From NCBI RefSeq assembly GCF_036670015.1, contig NZ_CP137636.1:970501-1034500 (forward strand): a DNA stretch of 64,000 nucleotides, written 5' to 3'. Position 1 is the first letter of the stretch. Each line of letters opens with the position of its first letter. The DNA comes from Niallia sp. XMNu-256. Lineage in GTDB: Bacteria; Bacillota; Bacilli; Bacillales; Cytobacillaceae. The notes under the pieces were generated by a model. The model was not told the DNA's origin. It searched no databases and saw only the letters and a program-made list of their open reading frames with translations. This document shows positions 8,771 to 16,873 of the stretch, one piece after another. A program made the position numbers and the translations under genes.

Positions 8771-9760
8771 ATGTTTAATGCTATATTTGGTTCCTTTGAG
8801 GCAGGGATTATTTATGCCCTGATGGCCTTAGGAGTTTATTTATCTTTTAGAATCTTAGACTTTCCAGATATGACAGTCGATGGTTCTTTCGTAACAGGAG
8901 CGGCAACAGCATCAGTATTAATTGTTAATGGGACAGATCCATTTATTGCGACATTTATAGCCCTTATTGTTGGATTTGTCGCTGGATGTATAACTGGACT
9001 TCTTCATACAAAAGGAAAAATCAATGCACTCCTAGCAGGGATTTTAATGCAAATTGCCCTTTATTCAATTAATTTACGCATTATGGGAAAACCAAACGTG
9101 CCATTGCTTCAGGAGGAAACAGTTATTACGAAGCTTACAAGCTTCTGGCAAAACTTAAAAATTGATGATGCGATTAACTCAGTTTTGTCGGCAATTGGAC
9201 TGGGGGCTTTTATTCCTAAATCTTGGGGGATTCTGATCATTATGATCGTCGTTGTTTTTATTGTGAAAAAAGCTATAGATTTTTTCCTTAGAACAGATAT
9301 TGGATTGGCTGTCCGTGCCACTGGTGATAATGAAACAATGATACGTAGTTTTTCGGCTGATACAGACTCTCTGAAAATCTTAGGATTAGGAATCTCAAAT
9401 GCACTAGTCGCTTTTGCAGGTGCTATTATTGCTCAGTATAATGGATTTAGTGATGTTGGAATGGGAATTGGGTTAATCGTTATTGGTTTAGCCTCTGTTA
9501 TTATCGGTGAAGCGATTTTCGGTGCGAAAAATGTTGTTAGAGCAACTTTAGCTGTTATTGGTGGTTCCATTTTATATCGTATCATTGTTGCATTGGCCCT
9601 TCGTGTTGAATTTTTGGATACGGGCGATATGAAGCTCATTACAGCAGTGATTGTAATTATTGCTTTAGTTTTGCCGAAAATAAATGATAGTCGGAAAGAA
9701 AAGCAGCGAAAAAAGAAAAGAATACAGACTATGACGAATGATCGTACCATTGGAGCATAG
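8771..9760 (+). CDS. ABC transporter permease (TrpY-like, BPD_transp_2 family)
   Basis: A 329-residue integral membrane protein with roughly eight to nine hydrophobic segments spread from residue 10 to 305, the channel of the importer encoded here. The N-terminal MALGVYLSFRILDFPDMTVDGSF and the internal ATGDNETMIRSFSADTD cytoplasmic loop match the branched-chain or nucleoside-type permease family used with ABC_sub_bind proteins. The C-terminal tail is strongly basic (RKEKQRKKKR). The ATG at 8771 has a GAAAGGAGATG ribosome site. The ATPase gene follows after 42 bases. Confidence 0.9.
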   Translation: MFNAIFGSFEAGIIYALMALGVYLSFRILDFPDMTVDGSFVTGAATASVLIVNGTDPFIATFIALIVGFVAGCITGLLHTKGKINALLAGILMQIALYSINLRIMGKPNVPLLQEETVITKLTSFWQNLKIDDAINSVLSAIGLGAFIPKSWGILIIMIVVVFIVKKAIDFFLRTDIGLAVRATGDNETMIRSFSADTDSLKILGLGISNALVAFAGAIIAQYNGFSDVGMGIGLIVIGLASVIIGEAIFGAKNVVRATLAVIGGSILYRIIVALALRVEFLDTGDMKLITAVIVIIALVLPKINDSRKEKQRKKKRIQTMTNDRTIGA

Positions 9761-9802
9761 CGTATTAGAAACTTATTAAATTGATCTTGAACTGAAAACG
9801 AG

Positions 9803-10606
9803 GTGAAACCTTTGTTACAATTAGAAGGAATTAATAAAGTATTTAATGAAGGAACGCCAGATGAAAAAATAGCCTTACAGGAAATTACACTTAATCTAGA
9901 GCAAGGGGATTTTGTAACAATCATCGGCAGTAATGGCGCTGGTAAATCAACTTTGATGAATATTATTTCTGGAAAAATAATTACAGATCTTGGGTCTGTT
10001 TCCATTGATGGAAAAAATGTTACAAACATGAAAGAGCATAGCCGAGCTAAATTAGTCGGCCGTGTATTCCAGGACCCAATGGCAGGAACAGCCCCAACGA
10101 TGACGATTGAAGAAAATTTAGCGATCGCTTATGCCAGAACTAAGCGAAGAGGCCTTCGGGTAGGGGTAACGAAAAAGAGAAGAGCCTTTTTTAAAGAGAA
10201 ATTAGCTACGTTAAATCTCGGTTTGGAGAATCGACTAGAGGCTAAAGTGGGGCTACTATCAGGGGGGGAAAGACAGGCACTGTCCTTGTTAATGGCAACA
10301 TTTACGGATCCAAAAATCCTTTTACTTGACGAACATACAGCTGCGCTCGATCCTTCCCGTGCAGAATTGATTACAAATTTAACGAGAGATATCGTACAAA
10401 ACAATCGTCTAACGACATTAATGGTAACTCATAATATGCAACAAGCTTTAGATTTAGGGAATCGTCTTATTATGATGGATAAAGGCCAAGTTATTTTTCA
10501 GGCGAATAAAGAAGAAAAGAAACAATTGACCGTTGAGAAGCTTTTAGCAGAATTCCAAAGAATTCGCGGAGAACAACTGAATAGCGATAGAGCAATATTA
10601 ATTTAG
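9803..10606 (+). CDS. ABC transporter ATP-binding protein
   Basis: The cytoplasmic ATPase of the same importer, with Walker A GSNGAGKST near residue 40, signature LLSGGERQALSLLMA near residue 153, Walker B KILLLDEHTAALDP, and switch His in MVTHNM. All catalytic motifs are intact. The frame opens at GTG 9803, but the AGGTG at 9801-9805 would serve better as ribosome site for TTG 9812, making MLQLEGINK the probable N terminus (264 residues). A terminator overlaps the stop codon. Loss of any of the three genes would disable uptake of the unknown ligand. Confidence 0.93.
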   Translation: MKPLLQLEGINKVFNEGTPDEKIALQEITLNLEQGDFVTIIGSNGAGKSTLMNIISGKIITDLGSVSIDGKNVTNMKEHSRAKLVGRVFQDPMAGTAPTMTIEENLAIAYARTKRRGLRVGVTKKRRAFFKEKLATLNLGLENRLEAKVGLLSGGERQALSLLMATFTDPKILLLDEHTAALDPSRAELITNLTRDIVQNNRLTTLMVTHNMQQALDLGNRLIMMDKGQVIFQANKEEKKQLTVEKLLAEFQRIRGEQLNSDRAILI

Positions 10607-10640
10607 GAGACTGACAAGAATGTTCAGCTCCTTTTTTTGT
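10606..10640 (+). terminator. Terminator of the ABC importer operon
   Basis: GGAGACTGA pairs with TCAGCTCC (one bulged A), followed by seven T; it begins at the stop codon of the ATPase gene. Confidence 0.85.
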
Positions 10641-10699
10641 TCTAAGATGTCCTCACTTTTATTACACTATAATAAGGGGCTGTACAAGGGGGAGATCTT

Positions 10700-11965
10700 T
10701 TGGCAAGAAAAATAGGGTTATATGGCATGTTAGCCTATTTTCTTTATGGGTTATTTTTTTATTGGTATTTATTTTATTTTGCTGATACGTCCTTACCTTT
10801 TGAATATCAAGGAACAGGAGCAGATCCGGCGACATTTTTTAATGGAAGAGAGCTAATGCTATCAGAAGAGTATTCAAAAATCCGTAATTTATTATTTTTC
10901 TTAGCAACTCCATTTGAATGGCTATTTTATTTGTTTATCCTACTATTTGGATTATCTAGAACTATTGAAAACTGGGCAAAGAATAGTTCAACTCATAAAT
11001 CGATACAGACTGCCATTTATTTATTTTGGTTATCGATTATTTCGTTTGTTGTCACTTTTCCAATTAGTTATGTAAGCTATAAATTATCGAAAAGCTATCA
11101 TATTTCAATCCAAACATTTTCTTCATGGATGAAGGAAGAACTCATTGATTTTTGGGTTAACTTTGGTTTGACTTTTGTCATTGTAGCGATTCTCTACTGG
11201 TTAATGAGGAAAAGTGAAAAAAGATGGTGGCTATATACGTGGCTTCTATCTGTTCCTTTTACGTTGTTTTTAACTTTTATACAACCAGTTGTCATTGCAC
11301 CGCTATATAATGATTTTTATCCATTAAAAGATCAAGAGCTTGAAACAAAGATCCTAGAGTTGGCTAGCCAAGCTGATATTCCAGCCGATCATGTTTATGA
11401 GGTGAATATGGCTGATAAGACCAATGCATTAAATGCCTATGTCACTGGCATTGGCTCTAATGCACGAATTGTTCTCTGGGACACTACGCTTAATCAATTA
11501 TCACATGAACAAATATTATTTATAATGGCACATGAAATGGCCCATTACGTTGAAAAGCATATTTATATCGGGATTGGAATTTCCTTGATTCTCTCTATTG
11601 TGGGGCTATATCTTATTTATCGGATGATGAATTGGGCGGTTCGACGCTATGGAGAAGCGCTAAAAATTTCCTCAGTTTCGGATTTGCGTTCATTGCCTCT
11701 ATTTTTAATGATTATGTCTATGCTGTTTTTTGTAGCAAGTCCAATTGAAAATACCATTTCAAGATATCAAGAAATAAGGGCGGATCGGTATGCAATTGAA
11801 TTAACAAAAGATACAGAAGCAGGCATAACTACTTTTCAAGAATTAGCTCGAGCTGGACTTAGTCAGGTAAATCCTCCGTTTCTAGTGAAAGTTTTCCGTT
11901 ACGGTCATCCTACTATGTTAGAAAGAATTTCGACTTTAGAAGAGTACGAGATAAAACAAAAATGA
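10700..11965 (+). CDS. yhfN: M48 family membrane metallopeptidase (YhfN-like)
   Basis: A 421-residue membrane zinc protease of the Ste24/CAAX-protease type. The N-terminal half has about four membrane segments (near residues 8-28, 60-85, 105-125 and 155-200). The catalytic HExxH is in IMAHEMAHYVEKH near residue 280. Two more segments follow, and the third zinc ligand Glu is in ENTISRYQEIRADRYAIE. Length and organisation match B. subtilis YhfN. TTG 10700 was chosen because AAGGGGGAG lies 8 bases upstream. Its substrates are unknown. It is the first gene in the window following the B. subtilis 1.1-Mb gene order. Confidence 0.88.
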   Translation: MARKIGLYGMLAYFLYGLFFYWYLFYFADTSLPFEYQGTGADPATFFNGRELMLSEEYSKIRNLLFFLATPFEWLFYLFILLFGLSRTIENWAKNSSTHKSIQTAIYLFWLSIISFVVTFPISYVSYKLSKSYHISIQTFSSWMKEELIDFWVNFGLTFVIVAILYWLMRKSEKRWWLYTWLLSVPFTLFLTFIQPVVIAPLYNDFYPLKDQELETKILELASQADIPADHVYEVNMADKTNALNAYVTGIGSNARIVLWDTTLNQLSHEQILFIMAHEMAHYVEKHIYIGIGISLILSIVGLYLIYRMMNWAVRRYGEALKISSVSDLRSLPLFLMIMSMLFFVASPIENTISRYQEIRADRYAIELTKDTEAGITTFQELARAGLSQVNPPFLVKVFRYGHPTMLERISTLEEYEIKQK

Positions 11966-11993
11966 CTAGATGGAATAAATTCTACATTAATTG

Positions 11994-12030
11994 AAAACAT
12001 CCTCCTAGTGTTTTAGGAGGATGTTTTTTT
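11994..12030 (+). terminator. Terminator of the M48 protease gene
   Basis: AACATCCTCCTA pairs with TAGGAGGATGTT around a short loop, followed by seven T. Confidence 0.9.
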
Positions 12031-12100
12031 GTGGAAATTGTAATTACATAATTATTAAACTTTATTTAGCAATAAATTGTATCATCAGCTGGCCAAGGTA

Positions 12101-12225
12101 CAGAGGTCTCCACTTCTATAAGTGGTGGGATGAATGCAAATGGTTTACTTATTCAGTGAGGGTCCCACCCTGACTGAATACAGTTAATGCCACTGGCGGA
12201 TAATTTGAATGCAAACACGCCAAGG
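12101..12225 (+). repeat. Structured intergenic element with two hairpins
   Basis: In the 263 bases between the M48 gene and yhzC lie two strong stems: CCACTT-CTAT-AAGTGG at 12110-12125, and TATTCAGT / ACTGAATA at 12150-12180 with an inner AGGGT-CCC-ACCCT. A GCCACTGGCGG tract and CGCCAAGGCG follow. The base composition is higher in G+C than the flanks and no ORF is present. The look is that of an end of an IS200/IS605-type element or a structured RNA remnant. It differs from the six-copy repeat family elsewhere in the window. Confidence 0.45.
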
Positions 12226-12296
12226 CGATTTTGATTTGAATGATGGAAAAAGGAGAATATTCTTGAGGGGAAAATAGGGTGCATTGACTCCTCTTT

Positions 12297-12533
12297 CTAA
12301 GTGCCAAATCGTTTAGTCAATTCTTTGTATTGATCTGATAGTTCCATAAAATTTTTTCGATTGCGTTGATCAATGGCTAGATCAATTTTGTTCAGTAACT
12401 TTTCCCTTTCTGCTTTTAACATAATTTCTGCTAAAAACATTTCAAGATACAAATCAAGCATATAACCCTCCTTAAGTTTCTTTTGTTTCAAGGCATTGGA
12501 CTTAATCAATTCAGTGTTTGAGTTCTCTTTCAT
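12297..12533 (-). CDS. yhzC: IDEAL-domain protein YhzC
   Basis: A 78-residue cytoplasmic protein with the C-terminal IDEAL domain, seen in MFLAEIMLKAEREKLLNKID followed by AIDQRNRKNFMELSDQYKEL (residues about 30-75). This short helical domain is found in several Firmicutes proteins and its function is not known. ATG 12533 is preferred over the in-frame GTG at 12542 because GAGGTGA then sits at normal spacing. It is divergent from comK, exactly as in B. subtilis, with a shared AT-rich promoter region of about 240 bases. Confidence 0.85.
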   Translation of the reverse strand: MKENSNTELIKSNALKQKKLKEGYMLDLYLEMFLAEIMLKAEREKLLNKIDLAIDQRNRKNFMELSDQYKELTKRFGT

Positions 12534-12770
12534 TTTGTTCACCTCGTTTTCTTATAAAACTCGCTTTTTAGTGAGTTTTCCTTATATTATATGAAATTAT
12601 GATTCGTTAATCAACTGAATTTTACAAATTTTTAGAAAATATTAAATCTGTTTAATTGTGAACAATTTAGCAAACTTCAGTTTTTACTAGAAATAAAGAC
12701 CTATATTTAAGGAAAATATTGGGTTTGTTTGCTATGATTGTACCTGTATATGTTAAAGGAGATGAATGGT

Positions 12771-13343
12771 ATGAATGAAAAAATACTTATTGAGGATTTT
12801 GAAATTAACCCCCTGACGGTCGCGGTCCTCCCTTTGGAATATGAAGGTGATAAGATCTATTCAAAAGTATATCAGCTTGACGAGGAATCTGAATTATACG
12901 CCCCTTTTAAACCGCTGGATCTAATTAAAACCGCTTGTAACATCTATGGATCAAGTTATGAAGGCAGAAAAGATGGTTCTAGGCATTTAGTAGGAATTAC
13001 TCATAAAATACCGATTGCCATTGACCCCACAAATTCCATTTATTTTTTCCCAACAACTTCACCAAGTAGGCCACAATGTGCATGGATTTCCTATGAGCAT
13101 ATTTGTGCATATAAGAAGATTGATTCTAAAAATACACTTGTTACGTTCCATAATAACAAGTCAATTGTCCTCCCAATTTCAAAGTACTCCTTTGATAGTC
13201 AAGTTAAAAGAGCAGCTTTACTACAAACAAGGATTATGCAAAAGATTAGAGATTACAAAAGACGTTCTAAAAATCATTCCAAAGCTTCTGAAAGTATAAC
13301 CAAATATGGTGAGAGCGAGGAATATATTAAGATATACGGTTAG
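12771..13343 (+). CDS. comK: Competence transcription factor ComK
   Basis: A 190-residue homologue of ComK, the DNA-binding master activator of genetic competence, which binds AT-boxes in the minor groove. Diagnostic conserved stretches are GSSYEGRKDGS, IDPTNSIYFFPTTSPSRPQC followed by AWISYEH, and ITHKIPI. The frame is complete. The frame opens upstream, but ATG 12771 has AAAGGAG nine bases before it, while ATG 12762 abuts the ribosome site. The 228-base upstream region is rich in A-tracts and T-tracts suited to autoregulation, but I could not place an exact AAAA-N5-TTTT box pair. Post-translational control by MecA/ClpCP is expected from the family. Confidence 0.92.
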   Translation: MNEKILIEDFEINPLTVAVLPLEYEGDKIYSKVYQLDEESELYAPFKPLDLIKTACNIYGSSYEGRKDGSRHLVGITHKIPIAIDPTNSIYFFPTTSPSRPQCAWISYEHICAYKKIDSKNTLVTFHNNKSIVLPISKYSFDSQVKRAALLQTRIMQKIRDYKRRSKNHSKASESITKYGESEEYIKIYG

Positions 13344-13368
13344 CTGATAATCCTACCTATAACATTAA

Positions 13369-13405
13369 GCAGAAGCATGAATCATAAAGCATGCTTCTGT
13401 TTTTC
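13369..13405 (+). terminator. Terminator of comK
   Basis: A nine-base stem AGAAGCATG / CATGCTTCT followed by GTTTTT, 27 bases after the comK stop. Confidence 0.88.
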
Positions 13406-13436
13406 TTTATTTTCTATATTTAAATTTAATATATGT

Positions 13437-13811
13437 TTAGTTTTTTGAGTTAGAAGAAAATCTTTTGTATAAATAAAAACTAAGCAGTTCTTGAACTTTA
13501 TTTCGGATTCTTGGATTAAAGTAATTATGTTGCTCCTCATATCCTTTATACAAAAAGAGAAAGCCGGTAAAGGCATCATCGTGACTGATCTGCTCGACTT
13601 TTAACTTTTGTTGTCTCATATAATATTTAACCTCTTTTAGTTCCTTTTGTATCGTTTTCATCGTTTCTTCAATTAGTTCTAAGTACGGCTGCTTTAATTT
13701 AAAAGGACTAGAGTTAACGATTTGAATGTCGCGGTTTAGAATGGTAAGTACCATCGGTAAATAGATGGCCTGTTCCATAACATTTCGATCTTGCTCAGGA
13801 ATTCTAGTCAT
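13437..13811 (-). CDS. yhjD: YhjD-like conserved protein
   Basis: A 124-residue soluble protein with the conserved stretches AIYLPMVLTILNRD, SPFKLKQPYLELIEETM and YFNPRIRNKVQELL that I associate with B. subtilis YhjD, a small Bacillus protein of unknown biochemical function found between comK and addB. It is charged, probably helical and has no signal or membrane segment. ATG 13811 is chosen over TTG 13817 because AAGGAGG is then spaced by 8 bases. It is convergent with comK. Confidence 0.75.
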   Translation of the reverse strand: MTRIPEQDRNVMEQAIYLPMVLTILNRDIQIVNSSPFKLKQPYLELIEETMKTIQKELKEVKYYMRQQKLKVEQISHDDAFTGFLFLYKGYEEQHNYFNPRIRNKVQELLSFYLYKRFSSNSKN

Positions 13812-14035
13812 CTTCAAAACCTCCTTATCTCAAATGGGAACATTAGTTCTGTTTATTTTACATGAAATATATAGTGATTTCAAGTGCACATATCAAATAT
13901 ATCAACAGGTGTATTAGGTCATTTAACCCTTCACTTCACAATGGTTTTGAAAAAAATGACGTGACGAACAGGTTATTGGTTCGCAGGTACTTCGTTTTTA
14001 AGGTAAAATAAAGGAACACGTAAGTAAATCTGATT

Positions 14036-14222
14036 TTTCAGGCTTAACGGGCAGTAAAATCCACAACTCAAGATACTGAGTAGAGATCAACTGTCCGGTA
14101 AAGCTCCGAAATAATGAACACAGACTAACTACGCCAGCGGCAACGTCTGCGTGACCAGCATGCTGCCGGCCTCAACTAACCATCAGTGGCAAAGAACTCC
14201 ACTGATAGAAGTTTCACTTTAT
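14036..14222 (+). repeat. Structured dispersed repeat, copy A
   Basis: The first of six related copies. It begins TCAGGCTTAACGGGCAGTAA and ends AAGTTTCACTTTAT. Shared blocks are AAAGCTCCGAAATAATGAAC, CGGCAACGTCTGCGTGACC and a terminal hairpin ATCAGTGG / CCACTGAT. It lies in the 432 bases between yhjD and the LCP gene and ends 22 bases before the LCP start, so an open frame from 14151 runs through its 3' part into the LCP gene. The remaining 14 kb-side gap (13812-14035) shows only AT-rich sequence. The copies are probably mobile or RNA-coding; see findings. Confidence 0.75.
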
Positions 14223-14243
14223 TTAGGGCGGGGATCTAGCGCA

Positions 14244-15194
14244 ATGAGATATGAAAAAAATCAAGAAAGAAAAAAATTAAAGAGAAGGCGAAAAAAGCGG
14301 AGATTACGGAAAGTTGTACTATTATTCTTTCTTCTCATCTTACTCTCGTTCGGATATGTTTTTATCCAGTACATACAGGGAATTAAAAATTCAATGGATG
14401 ATACCAATATCAATCAGATAGAATATGAATTTAACGGAAAGAAAGATCGTTATGGCGGTACAAATGTATTATTGATTGGGAGCGATTCAAGAGGAGAGGA
14501 TCGTGCACGCTCAGATACAATCATGGTTGCCCAATATCATCCTGAGAAACATTCTTACAAATTAATCTCAATCATGCGTGATACATATGTTGATATCCCT
14601 AACCATGGAAAAAATAAAATTAATACAGCCTTTGCAATAGGGGGGCCAGAGCTACTCCGGAAAACCATTAAAGAAAATTTTGATGTGGACGTCCAATATT
14701 ATGCGATTATTGATTTTGAAGGTTTTGTTCATTTAATTGATGAGGCTTTTCCAGATGGGGTCGAAATTGAAGTGGAAAAGGCGATGTCGAAATATATTGG
14801 AGTTACGCTTGAACCAGGACTACAACGTCTTGATGGAGAACATTTATTAGGGTATGTACGGTTTCGACATGATGCCATGGGTGACTTTAATCGAGTTGAG
14901 CGACAACAAAAAGCCTTAAAAGAAGTAGCTGCTCAATTTTCTTCGATCCAAACTTTAACGAAACTACCCAAATTAGTGGGAGTCGTAAAGCCATTTGTGA
15001 ATACAAACATGAATACATCAGATATTATTTATATAGGTAAAGATTATTTAACAAAGGATAATCGTAATATTGAGACACTAAGAATACCCGTAGATGGTGA
15101 ATATGAACCACAAAGAATTAGCGGAGTCGGAGAAGTATTACGGATCGACCTTGAAGCAAACAGCGAGGCCATTGAAACATTTTTAGAAAAGTAG
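14244..15194 (+). CDS. LytR-CpsA-Psr (LCP) family cell-wall glycopolymer ligase
   Basis: A 316-residue type II membrane protein. A basic cytoplasmic N terminus (KKLKRRRKKRRLRK) and one membrane segment (about residues 22-42) precede an extracellular LCP domain. That domain shows NVLLIGSDSRGEDRARSDTI, SIMRDTYVDIP, NKINTAFAIGG and GYVRFRHDAMGDFNRVERQQ, the Arg/Asp residues that bind polyprenyl pyrophosphate and Mg. LCP enzymes attach teichoic acids or capsule to peptidoglycan. ATG 14244 has a GGCGGGGA ribosome site; an upstream GTG in the same frame lies in repeat copy A and is not believed. It is not in the B. subtilis yhjD-yhjE interval as I remember it. Confidence 0.9.
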   Translation: MRYEKNQERKKLKRRRKKRRLRKVVLLFFLLILLSFGYVFIQYIQGIKNSMDDTNINQIEYEFNGKKDRYGGTNVLLIGSDSRGEDRARSDTIMVAQYHPEKHSYKLISIMRDTYVDIPNHGKNKINTAFAIGGPELLRKTIKENFDVDVQYYAIIDFEGFVHLIDEAFPDGVEIEVEKAMSKYIGVTLEPGLQRLDGEHLLGYVRFRHDAMGDFNRVERQQKALKEVAAQFSSIQTLTKLPKLVGVVKPFVNTNMNTSDIIYIGKDYLTKDNRNIETLRIPVDGEYEPQRISGVGEVLRIDLEANSEAIETFLEK

Positions 15195-15294
15195 TGAATG
15201 GACAGGACCTCTAAAGGCCCTGCTTATGAAAGTTCCACTAGATTTACTGGGGATCTGTCTTGCGAATTTGATTGTAGGGTAGGAGAAATTGTGA

Positions 15295-15918
15295 ATGGAA
15301 TTTGAGACATTAAAAGATTGGATAACACTTGAAAATATTATGGAACTTATACAGGAATACCGATCGTTTGGTCCCTTAGCGGGTATCCTATTGCCGATGC
15401 TTGAGGCATTTTTTCCATTTTTGCCATTGTTCTTATTTGTTATGGCTAATGCAAATGCCTTTGGACTTTGGTTTGGATTTATTTTTTCATGGGTTGGAGC
15501 CTGTATAGGTGCCTTATTTGTTTTTTGGATTGTGAGAAAATACGGTCGTAAACGAGCTTTGAACTTTTTAACAAAACATAAACAAGTTCAAAAATTAATG
15601 AAGTGGGTTGAACGTCATGGGTTTGGCCCTCTGTTTATTCTCCTATGTTTTCCATTTACACCATCGGCCATTGTCAATATTGTAGCTGGTCTCTCAAAAA
15701 TCAGTAGAAAACAATATATGTTGGCGGTCCTGAGTGGAAAGTTTGTAATGATATTTACAGTGAGCTTTATTGGACATGATATTCAATCTCTTTTAACCCA
15801 ACCATTCAGAACAGCTATTGTCGGTGTGGTTATTTTTATTCTTTGGTATGTTGGAAAGAGAATCGAAGTAAAGATAAATAAAGGTGCAGAAAAAGTACAA
15901 AGGCGACAAGAAGGTTAA
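15295..15918 (+). CDS. yhjE: TVP38/TMEM64 (DedA-like) membrane protein YhjE
   Basis: A 207-residue polytopic membrane protein with the VTT/SNARE-associated domain. The re-entrant family motif appears as FSWVGACIGALFVFWIVRKYG near residue 65, and LLCFPFTPSAIVNIVAGLSKI near residue 120. About five to six hydrophobic segments are present and the tail is basic. Members are implicated in lipid or undecaprenyl-phosphate translocation; this is family knowledge. ATG 15295 lies 9 bases after AGGAG. The signal-peptidase gene follows, the order of yhjE-sipV in B. subtilis. Confidence 0.85.
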   Translation: MEFETLKDWITLENIMELIQEYRSFGPLAGILLPMLEAFFPFLPLFLFVMANANAFGLWFGFIFSWVGACIGALFVFWIVRKYGRKRALNFLTKHKQVQKLMKWVERHGFGPLFILLCFPFTPSAIVNIVAGLSKISRKQYMLAVLSGKFVMIFTVSFIGHDIQSLLTQPFRTAIVGVVIFILWYVGKRIEVKINKGAEKVQRRQEG

Positions 15919-15990
15919 TGCAGAAAAACGATTAATAGAAAGTTGCAGTTTGTCATTTGTCTACAAAAATCTATTGAAAGTGTGATGCAT

Positions 15991-16545
15991 ATGAAAGAGG
16001 AGTTGAAAAAAGAAGGGATTGAATGGTTAAAGGCATTTGCGATCGGAACGGTTGTTTTCGTTTTTATTCGTACATTTTTCTTCTCTAATTATGTAGTTGA
16101 AGGAGAGTCAATGATGCCAACTCTCCAAGATGGAAACAAGCTCGTTGTAAATAAAATTGGTTATCAAATTGGGGATTTAAATCGGTTTGATGTGATTGTC
16201 TTTCATGCCAATCAGGAAGAGGACTATGTTAAGCGGATTATTGGGTTGCCCGGAGATCAGTTGGAATATCGTGATGATGTGCTGTATATTAATGGGAAAA
16301 AATACAAAGAACCGTATTTAGAGAAATATCGAAAAGAGGCTTTTGGCGGTCGTTTAACCGGTGATTTTACTTTATTAGAAATGACAGGTAAAGAAACGGT
16401 ACCTAAAGATCATATCTTTGTACTGGGAGATAATCGGCTTGGTAGTCGGGATAGCCGTGAATTTGGGTTTGTGTCTGTTGATCAAGTTGTTGGAAAGGTG
16501 GATCTACGTTATTGGCCCATCGATCAAATTGAGGTAACGTTTTAA
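15991..16545 (+). CDS. sipV: Type I signal peptidase (SipV-like)
   Basis: A 184-residue membrane-bound signal peptidase, which removes signal peptides from exported proteins outside the membrane. One N-terminal membrane segment (AIGTVVFVFIRTFFF) is followed by box B VEGESMMPTLQDGN with the catalytic Ser, box D YVKRIIGLPGDQ with the catalytic Lys, and box E GDNRLGSRDSREFG. All are intact. The start is uncertain: no strong ribosome site exists, and ATG 15985 or 15991 fit best. The frame is open from 15943. The symbol rests on synteny between yhjE and addB. Confidence 0.88.
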   Translation: MKEELKKEGIEWLKAFAIGTVVFVFIRTFFFSNYVVEGESMMPTLQDGNKLVVNKIGYQIGDLNRFDVIVFHANQEEDYVKRIIGLPGDQLEYRDDVLYINGKKYKEPYLEKYRKEAFGGRLTGDFTLLEMTGKETVPKDHIFVLGDNRLGSRDSREFGFVSVDQVVGKVDLRYWPIDQIEVTF

Positions 16546-16561
16546 TAACAATTTTGGCTTT

Positions 16562-16590
16562 TAGATTCGTGACGTGCGAATCTTTTTTTT
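16562..16590 (+). terminator. Terminator of the signal peptidase gene
   Basis: AGATTCG / CGAATCT stem with a GACGTG-type loop and eight T. The following 283 bases to addB hold no gene. TTGTTA with TATGAT about 16 bases later near 16830 could be the addB promoter. Confidence 0.88.
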
Positions 16591-16873
16591 GTTAAAGGCT
16601 GTTTTCGTAAAGTTTGTTGTTAAAATTTTAAGGCCAAATTTAACGTGGACATAGCTTTTTCCGGGCTTTGAATTCATTTTGCAGCTCTTTTCTCTTCTGA
16701 TAAAACTTGATACACAATATAAAAATAGATCAAACATCCTATTTTTCATGCTATAAGCAACAATGTCTGAGAAAAGAGCCTTGTTAAATGGAAGATAATA
16801 ATACCGAAAAGATAATAAAAGAGCTTGTTAAAATATGATAAGATAAAAAGGCAAACCTGAAAGGGGGAGAAAC

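Noticed and set aside
12543-12770. Exact ComK box pair (AAAA-N5-TTTT) in the comK promoter
   Set aside because: Only loose A-tract/T-tract matches are present; not strong enough to annotate.
14151-14243. N-terminal extension of the LCP gene from GTG 14151
   Set aside because: The extra 31 codons come from repeat copy A; ATG 14244 has its own ribosome site and gives the usual short basic N terminus.
15195-15230. Hairpin CAGGACC/GGCCCTG after the LCP gene
   Set aside because: The stem is short and imperfect and no T-run follows.
16591-16760. Minus-strand 62-residue frame after the signal peptidase gene
   Set aside because: It overlaps the terminator, lacks a ribosome site and has an unlikely composition; the interval may hold an old repeat, but I could not show it.
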